Positions 6,413-9,559 of a stretch of DNA of 9,559 nucleotides are shown here, piece after piece. Under the pieces are notes generated by a model. It was not told where the DNA came from and ran no database searches. It saw nothing but the letters and a program-made list of their open reading frames with translations. A program made the translations under genes and the position numbers. Position 1 is the stretch's first letter. The number at the start of each line of letters is the position of its first letter. The stretch is from Candidatus Woesearchaeota archaeon (GTDB lineage: Archaea > Nanobdellota > Nanobdellia > Woesearchaeales > UBA11576). The stretch covers positions 1 to 9,559 of the forward strand of contig JACRKM010000023.1 of the NCBI GenBank assembly GCA_016219765.1, given 5' to 3'.

Positions 6413-6596
6413 CACGACCAGCACCGCTCAGACGCGCTTCGCGTGTCCTCGCTCAACCGGCGCCACGTGAGGCTCAGGGCTCTATACTGACAAGCTAATC
6501 GTGACACCCCGTAAGGGACAACCCCCGTCACGAGCGAATGTGTGCACTTGATTGCCCTTCGCAAAACTCACGGTGGCGTCGGTTGTGCTGGTCGTG
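6413..6596 (+). repeat. structured intergenic element, copy B
   Basis: Non-coding and strongly self-complementary. Terminal stem: 6413-6424 pairs with 6585-6596 (12 of 12). Side hairpin: ACGCG 6432-6436 with CGCGT 6440-6444. Long stem: 6454-6471 with 6567-6585, all paired apart from one G-T wobble and one bulged G at about 6572. Apical stem: 6499-6505 with 6527-6533 (7 bp), enclosing CCC-GTAA-GGG (6508-6517, a GNRA-type loop), ACAA and CCCCC (6522-6526). The left arm 6451-6475 matches 8699-8723 of copy C at 19 of 25 positions without gaps, and several differences are compensated in the opposite arm. It may be a structured RNA or a non-autonomous mobile element. I do not recognise the family. 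Confidence 0.7.
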
Positions 6597-6637
6597 CTAT
6601 TCGCGACGAGGCACAGAGCTAAACAAATACAAAAAAA

Positions 6638-6645
6638 TTATAAAC
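6638..6645 (+). promoter_or_regulatory. TATA box of uppS
   Basis: TTATAAAC, after a run of seven A, lies about 28 bases before the ATG at 6667. This predicts a leaderless or nearly leaderless transcript that begins after element B. Confidence 0.6.
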
Positions 6646-6666
6646 ATTGAATCTAGAAATGCTCTG

Positions 6667-7371
6667 ATGAATTCCACCAACGTCCCGCGCCATATCGGCA
6701 TCATCCTGGACGGCAACCGCAGGTTTTCAAAACGGCTTATGCTGAAACCCTGGATGGGCCATGAATGGGGGGCAAAAAAGGTTGAAAAAGTCTTTGACTG
6801 GTGCCAGGAACTAGGCATCCGGGAGATTACGCTATATTGTTTTTCTATGCAGAACTTCGATAGGCCAAAACAAGAGTTTGATTTTCTCATGAATGTCTTT
6901 CGTGAAAATTTTGAGAAGCTTAAGACCGACCCGCGGCTTGAGCAGAATGGTATCCGCCTCAATTTCATAGGAAGAATCCACTTATTTCCTGCTGAGATTC
7001 AAGCAAGCATGCGGCACTTAATGGAGCAGACCAAGAATCATGACCAGCATATTATCAACTTCGCAATGGCGTATGGCGGACGCGAAGAGGTCATCGATGC
7101 TGTTAAGAAGATCGGAGAGCAGATCAAACGTGGCGATGTAGATGTCGCCAACATCAATGAAGAGGTTTTCTCAAAAAATCTATACATGGACCACGAGCCG
7201 GACCTCATCATCAGAACAGGCGGGGATTGCCGAACTTCTAACTTTCTCATTTGGCAAAGCTGGTATTCCGAATGGTTTTTCCTCGAAAAGACCTGGCCGG
7301 AATTTGAGAAGGAAGATCTGATTAATGTTGTGAATGAATTTGGTTCACGGCAAAGAAGATTCGGCAAGTAA
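6667..7371 (+). CDS. uppS: polyprenyl diphosphate synthase, cis-prenyltransferase (UppS family)
   Basis: A 234-residue cis-prenyltransferase. It adds isopentenyl units in cis to an allylic diphosphate, making the long polyprenyl diphosphate from which the lipid carrier for glycan and N-glycan assembly is derived. HIGIILDGNRRFSK at residues 9-22 is the family signature, with Asp15 as the Mg/diphosphate residue. FSMQNFDRP (59-67) matches the FSxxNxxRP motif. RTGGDCRTSNFLIWQ (183-197) carries the two conserved arginines (183 and 189) that bind isopentenyl diphosphate, and Glu202 is the metal-binding acid. The length suits the family (about 230-260). The ATG at 6667 is chosen because the family begins a few residues before HIGIILDGN and the TATA box sits at the leaderless distance. 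The open frame back to 6538 runs through element B. Confidence 0.95.
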   Translation: MNSTNVPRHIGIILDGNRRFSKRLMLKPWMGHEWGAKKVEKVFDWCQELGIREITLYCFSMQNFDRPKQEFDFLMNVFRENFEKLKTDPRLEQNGIRLNFIGRIHLFPAEIQASMRHLMEQTKNHDQHIINFAMAYGGREEVIDAVKKIGEQIKRGDVDVANINEEVFSKNLYMDHEPDLIIRTGGDCRTSNFLIWQSWYSEWFFLEKTWPEFEKEDLINVVNEFGSRQRRFGK

Positions 7372-7391
7372 CAAACAAAAAACATACAAAG
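7372..7391 (-). terminator. T-rich stretch downstream of the 224-residue gene
   Basis: On the minus strand it reads TTTGTATGTTTTTTGTTTGT, a plausible archaeal T-run terminator about 40 bases after the stop at 7433. It abuts the stop of the convergent uppS. The 61-base spacer also holds a repeat of GTGCTAT, near 7419 and 7430. Confidence 0.45.
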
Positions 7392-7432
7392 ATTTATTCG
7401 AGCGTTAGGCTTGTACCTGTGCTATACTTGTG

Positions 7433-8107
7433 CTATTGTTCAGCAGTAATTTCATTTTTGTCTGTTTGCGCGGTACTTTTGTGCACATCCGGCGCTACTC
7501 CTACCAGACGCCCGCCATAATCGAGATCGAAACTGCCGTAGGCATAGCCCAAGCTGCCGGATCCGATACACCACTGCCGCATTGTCAAGGCATTCTGTGA
7601 GCATCCAACACAAATGCCAAGGGCATCATCACGGTCGTGTCTTTTTTTTACCTTACTGAATATTTCTTCGATGGTGTTCTCCAGCAGTGCCTGGTCGTTG
7701 TGGGAAAGGAACCTCCAGAACGGATTCAACTTCACGTCGGACTCAGATTGTCGCCTGCCAGCATACTTTTGGACATCTTCCTTTGAGAGCACTTCTCCAT
7801 CCAAGGTCTCCCATGCATCATTCGGCAGCACCAGAGCGCCATCATGCAACGTGCTTTCGTATGTGATTTCTCGTAATGGCTTTGCGTCATGCACGAGCTT
7901 GACTCTGCCGTCAGGATGATACATGATGCCGTCACCAGAATCGTAATACGTGTCCCAACTCAGCTTGCCGTCAAGCCTTGCTTGCATGATTTGAGCGGTG
8001 CTTGCTGGAACAAGATCTGCTCTAATAAGCAGCGGCATTTGTAGAATGTTTGGTCCGTAAAATTCAGCGAATTTTAGCGTTGGCTCGTTAGGCTCTAAGT
8101 CACTCAT
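7433..8107 (-). CDS. hypothetical protein, 224 residues
   Basis: I do not recognise this family. The protein is acidic, probably soluble and cytosolic, with no signal peptide or membrane helix. The first half is beta-like with a repeated flavour (YYDSGDGIMYHPDGRVKLVH at 54-73, STLHDGALVLPNDAW at 85-99). A charged helix follows (about 136-158), then GICVGCSQNALTMRQWC at 164-180, with Cys166, Cys169 and Cys180 as possible metal or redox residues, and a Gly/Tyr-rich stretch (GSGSLGYAYGSFDLDYGG). The C-terminal 15 residues look disordered. A strong GGAGGAGG Shine-Dalgarno five bases before the ATG supports expression and the start. The gene lies 106 bases after rpoL on the same strand and may be co-transcribed with it. 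It ends in TAG. Confidence 0.75.
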   Translation of the reverse strand: MSDLEPNEPTLKFAEFYGPNILQMPLLIRADLVPASTAQIMQARLDGKLSWDTYYDSGDGIMYHPDGRVKLVHDAKPLREITYESTLHDGALVLPNDAWETLDGEVLSKEDVQKYAGRRQSESDVKLNPFWRFLSHNDQALLENTIEEIFSKVKKRHDRDDALGICVGCSQNALTMRQWCIGSGSLGYAYGSFDLDYGGRLVGVAPDVHKSTAQTDKNEITAEQ

Positions 8108-8112
8108 AAATT

Positions 8113-8120
8113 CCTCCTCC
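8113..8120 (-). promoter_or_regulatory. Shine-Dalgarno of the 224-residue gene
   Basis: GGAGGAGG on the minus strand, five bases from the ATG at 8107. Such a strong site suggests translation from within a leadered or polycistronic mRNA. Confidence 0.75.
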
Positions 8121-8129
8121 GTTCTATTT

Positions 8130-8147
8130 ATTAGTACAATTAGTACA
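8130..8147. repeat. 9-base tandem repeat upstream of the 224-residue gene
   Basis: ATTAGTACA is repeated twice without a gap. It lies just upstream of the Shine-Dalgarno and may be an operator or chance. Confidence 0.35.
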
Positions 8148-8213
8148 TTAACAATTTCATTACGTTTTGCACAGTGTTTCGTTGCGTTTTACACGGCGGC
8201 AAAATGAACTTGT

Positions 8214-8489
8214 TTATTTAGCCTCTTTTGCAAATACTTTTAGAAAACCATCGCAATTCTTCTTCATGCTTTTTGCTGCGGCGATGAGTGCTTCCTTAGG
8301 ATTTTCGCCATCAGTCTCCACCACGAAGCGGGGAGTTCCAACAAGCGGATGATTGACGTGATACCCTGCAGCCTTGACGTGCTTATTCTTCCATAACTCT
8401 TTTTTGAGCAGGTTGCACAGTGTGTGGCCTTCTCCGTTCACATCCATCACAAGCTTTGTCTTTGTTTCTTCGAGAATATTGAGTTCCAT
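8214..8489 (-). CDS. rpoL: DNA-directed RNA polymerase subunit L
   Basis: A 91-residue protein of the archaeal Rpo11 (RpoL) family, equivalent to eukaryotic Rpb11 and to the dimerisation domain of bacterial alpha. With Rpo3 (RpoD) it forms the platform on which the polymerase assembles. The motif GEGHTLCNLLKKEL at residues 19-32 and GYHVNHPLVGTPRFVVETDG at 42-61 are family hallmarks. The length is normal (about 90-95). A TATA box at 8546-8554 predicts a leader of about 33 bases. The 224-residue gene follows on the same strand. Confidence 0.95.
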   Translation of the reverse strand: MELNILEETKTKLVMDVNGEGHTLCNLLKKELWKNKHVKAAGYHVNHPLVGTPRFVVETDGENPKEALIAAAKSMKKNCDGFLKVFAKEAK

Positions 8490-8545
8490 GTATCATAACC
8501 ACTTGGGTATTATGAGCAGATCAATCTCTTCGGAAATGGGGTTCC

Positions 8546-8554
8546 TTTATAAAT
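8546..8554 (-). promoter_or_regulatory. TATA box of rpoL
   Basis: It reads ATTTATAAA on the minus strand; the predicted start is near 8522, about 33 bases before the rpoL ATG. The symmetrical core could also fire to the right, toward element C. Confidence 0.5.
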
Positions 8555-8623
8555 GTTGTGCGGCGTTCGTGGTTGGTATGAAGAGTGGTGCCATTCACCA
8601 GATAGCATAACTTTTCAATAACG

Positions 8624-8634
8624 CCGTGTGCTCG
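8624..8634. repeat. direct repeat flanking element C (left copy)
   Basis: CCGTGTGCTCG here and CCGTATGCTCG at 8866-8876 are 10 of 11 identical and bracket the terminal inverted repeats. The right copy lies between the element and the thrS TATA box. Confidence 0.45.
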
Positions 8635-8866
8635 GGGTTGGTGCGAAAATAACTGCTATTACTTATCTTGCCGCCGCCACCGCGACGCTCGACGCGTTGC
8701 TCACTCACCGCCACGCCAGGCTCGTGATATGTCTGTGCTCGTGGAGGACCGACATTCCCCGATGGGGCTTCCCCCTTGTCGGTGTGAATGAATAATTGTC
8801 TATCTCTCGCGAAAAGGCGGTGGCGGTGAGCGTGGCGGCGAAACAAGGGAATTTCGCACCAACCCC
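8634..8866 (+). repeat. structured intergenic element, copy C
   Basis: Terminal inverted repeat: 8634-8648 pairs perfectly with 8852-8866 (15 bp). A second segment, 8672-8680, pairs with 8832-8840 (9 of 9). Side hairpin: CGCG 8681-8684 with 8693-8696. Long stem: 8704-8717 with 8816-8830, broken by one bulged G. Apical stem: 8748-8754 with 8777-8783 (7 bp), enclosing CCCC-GAT-GGGG, CTT and CCCCC (8757-8775). The layout equals that of copy B, including an AGGCTC just after the left long arm, GAATG after the apical stem, and TCGC(G)AAAA just before the right long arm. An almost perfect direct repeat (8624-8634 and 8866-8876, 10 of 11) flanks the terminal repeats, like a target-site duplication. 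It may be a structured RNA or a small non-autonomous mobile element. Confidence 0.7.
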
Positions 8867-8881
8867 CGTATGCTCGAAAAC

Positions 8882-8889
8882 TATATAAA
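8882..8889 (+). promoter_or_regulatory. TATA box of thrS
   Basis: TATATAAA predicts a start near 8910-8912 and a leader of about 10 bases. CCAGG (8894-8898) and CCTGG (8907-8911) form an inverted repeat between the TATA box and the predicted start, a usual place for archaeal repressor operators. Confidence 0.6.
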
Positions 8890-8920
8890 GCATCCAGGAA
8901 CATGCGCCTGGTGATTTTTT

Positions 8921-9559
8921 ATGGCCAGCACGAGCACCGTCACAGTCACGTTTCCGGATGGCAGCAAGAAACAGTATCCAAAAGGCACTACTTGTCTTGA
9001 GGTCGCAAAAAGTATTTCTGAAGGGCTGTCGCGTGTGGTTCTTGCGGCAAAACTTGGCAATAATGTGGTCGATCTTTCTACACCGATCGAAAGCGATGCG
9101 CCGCTGCGCCTCTTCAAATTTGAAGACAAGGAAGGACTTGAAGTCTTTCGGCACTCAAGTGCGCACGTGCTCGCGCATGCTGTCCGTGAACTCTTCCCAT
9201 ACGCCAAGCCGACCATTGGGCCTGTTGTCGAAGAAGGATTCTACTATGATTTTGACCACGATCCATTCTCACCGGAAGATCTTGCGAAAATCGAGAAAAA
9301 AATGGAAGAAATCGTTGCACGCAAACTTCCTATACAGCGCAAGGTGCTTGGCGAGAAGCAGGCATGCGAACTCTTCAAAGACAACAAGTACAAAATCGAA
9401 ATCATCAAATCCAAAGATACAAGCGAAGTGGGCGGCGTGCAAATCAGTGCCTACCAGCAAGGAGACTTCATCGACCTATGCAGAGGCCCTCACGTTCCTA
9501 ACACGGGGATTCTTAAAGCAATAAAACTCGTCAAGCTTGCAGGAGCATACTGGCGCGGA
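8921..9559 (+). CDS. thrS: threonyl-tRNA synthetase, bacterial type (3' end outside the window)
   Basis: The first 213 residues of ThrRS, which charges tRNA-Thr and removes mischarged serine. An N-terminal TGS domain (about residues 5-68) is followed by the editing domain of the bacterial/eukaryotic kind. HSSAHVLAH at 78-86 gives the HxxxH pair His78/His82, and DLCRGPHVPNTG at 185-196 gives Cys187 and His191; together these equal His73, His77, Cys182 and His186 of the E. coli enzyme. YYDFDHD (108-114) is the bacterial FYYDF motif. The catalytic and anticodon-binding domains lie beyond the window. Most archaea instead have a ThrRS with an unrelated D-aminoacyl-deacylase-like editing domain, so this form suggests horizontal transfer from bacteria or a lineage trait. 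The frame is open to the last base. Confidence 0.95.
   Translation, partial: MASTSTVTVTFPDGSKKQYPKGTTCLEVAKSISEGLSRVVLAAKLGNNVVDLSTPIESDAPLRLFKFEDKEGLEVFRHSSAHVLAHAVRELFPYAKPTIGPVVEEGFYYDFDHDPFSPEDLAKIEKKMEEIVARKLPIQRKVLGEKQACELFKDNKYKIEIIKSKDTSEVGGVQISAYQQGDFIDLCRGPHVPNTGILKAIKLVKLAGAYWRG

Noticed and set aside
6413..6596. Integron attC-like site
   Set aside because: A long imperfect palindrome with a bulged base recalls attC, but the core-site consensus GTTRRRY and its partner are not at the ends, and the neighbours are core genes rather than cassettes.
6538..6666. 43-residue N-terminal extension of UppS
   Set aside because: It is the read-through of element B and the TATA box. The UppS family starts close to the HIGIILDGN motif.
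8634..8866. SRP RNA or RNase P RNA
   Set aside because: The SRP helix 8 motif (GGAAG...AGCA type) and the RNase P conserved core (GAGGAAAGUC type) are absent on both strands, and more than one copy is present.
8595..9216. Several minus-strand open frames over element C and the start of thrS
   Set aside because: They overlap the clear thrS coding sequence or the palindromic element, and their translations show no family resemblance.
1..9559. CRISPR array, tRNA gene, rRNA gene or transposase
   Set aside because: I found no regularly spaced repeats, no cloverleaf with a TTCGA-type T-loop, no rRNA segment and no transposase-like frame.

Overview
The window is archaeal chromosomal DNA. The ribosomal stalk proteins are of the archaeal type (L1, L10/P0 and an L12/P1 ending in GLGALFG), RNA polymerase subunit L is archaeal, and an archaeal coiled-coil protein of the COG1340 kind is present. 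TATA boxes sit about 26-28 bases upstream of several start codons, so some transcripts are probably leaderless. The mix with a bacterial-type threonyl-tRNA synthetase would fit a DPANN archaeon such as a Woesearchaeota relative. That placement is inference, not something the sequence proves.

Layout, left to right. 1-196: part of a structured intergenic element (copy A). 256-1062 (+): HAD phosphatase of the phosphomannomutase-like group, overlapping the 3' end of an alpha/beta hydrolase (1055-1966, -). The hydrolase is divergent from rtcA (2084-3154, +), with one TATA box facing each way. rtcA converges on the coiled-coil gene (3160-4086, -), five bases apart. Next comes the stalk operon on the minus strand, read right to left: L1 (6227-5571), L10 (5537-4662), L12 (4481-4170). 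Between L1 and uppS lie the L1 promoter and leader and a second structured element (copy B, 6413-6596). uppS (6667-7371, +) converges on an unrecognised 224-residue gene (7433-8107, -) that follows rpoL (8214-8489, -). A third element (copy C, 8634-8866) separates rpoL from thrS (8921 to the window end, +, incomplete).

Most genes serve gene expression: translation (L1, L10, L12, ThrRS), transcription (RpoL) and RNA end processing (RtcA). UppS and the phosphomannomutase-like HAD protein could both serve glycan assembly on polyprenyl carriers, though nothing here links them directly.

Two observations stand out. First, copies B and C share sequence, and their paired arms differ in ways that keep the pairing. 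Both have a terminal stem, a side hairpin, a long stem with one bulged G, and an apical stem enclosing a C-run/loop/G-run/C-run motif. Copy A shares a 25-base block with copy C (23 of 25 identical). All three have the same orientation and lie just upstream of the promoter of a plus-strand gene. This looks like an undescribed structured RNA or small mobile element. Second, the L10 frame stops at a TAG just before its alanine-rich hinge, yet hinge, charged tail and GLGALFG ending continue in the same frame for 40 more residues, broken by one further TGA. This may be recent loss of the tail, sequence error, or stop-codon recoding.
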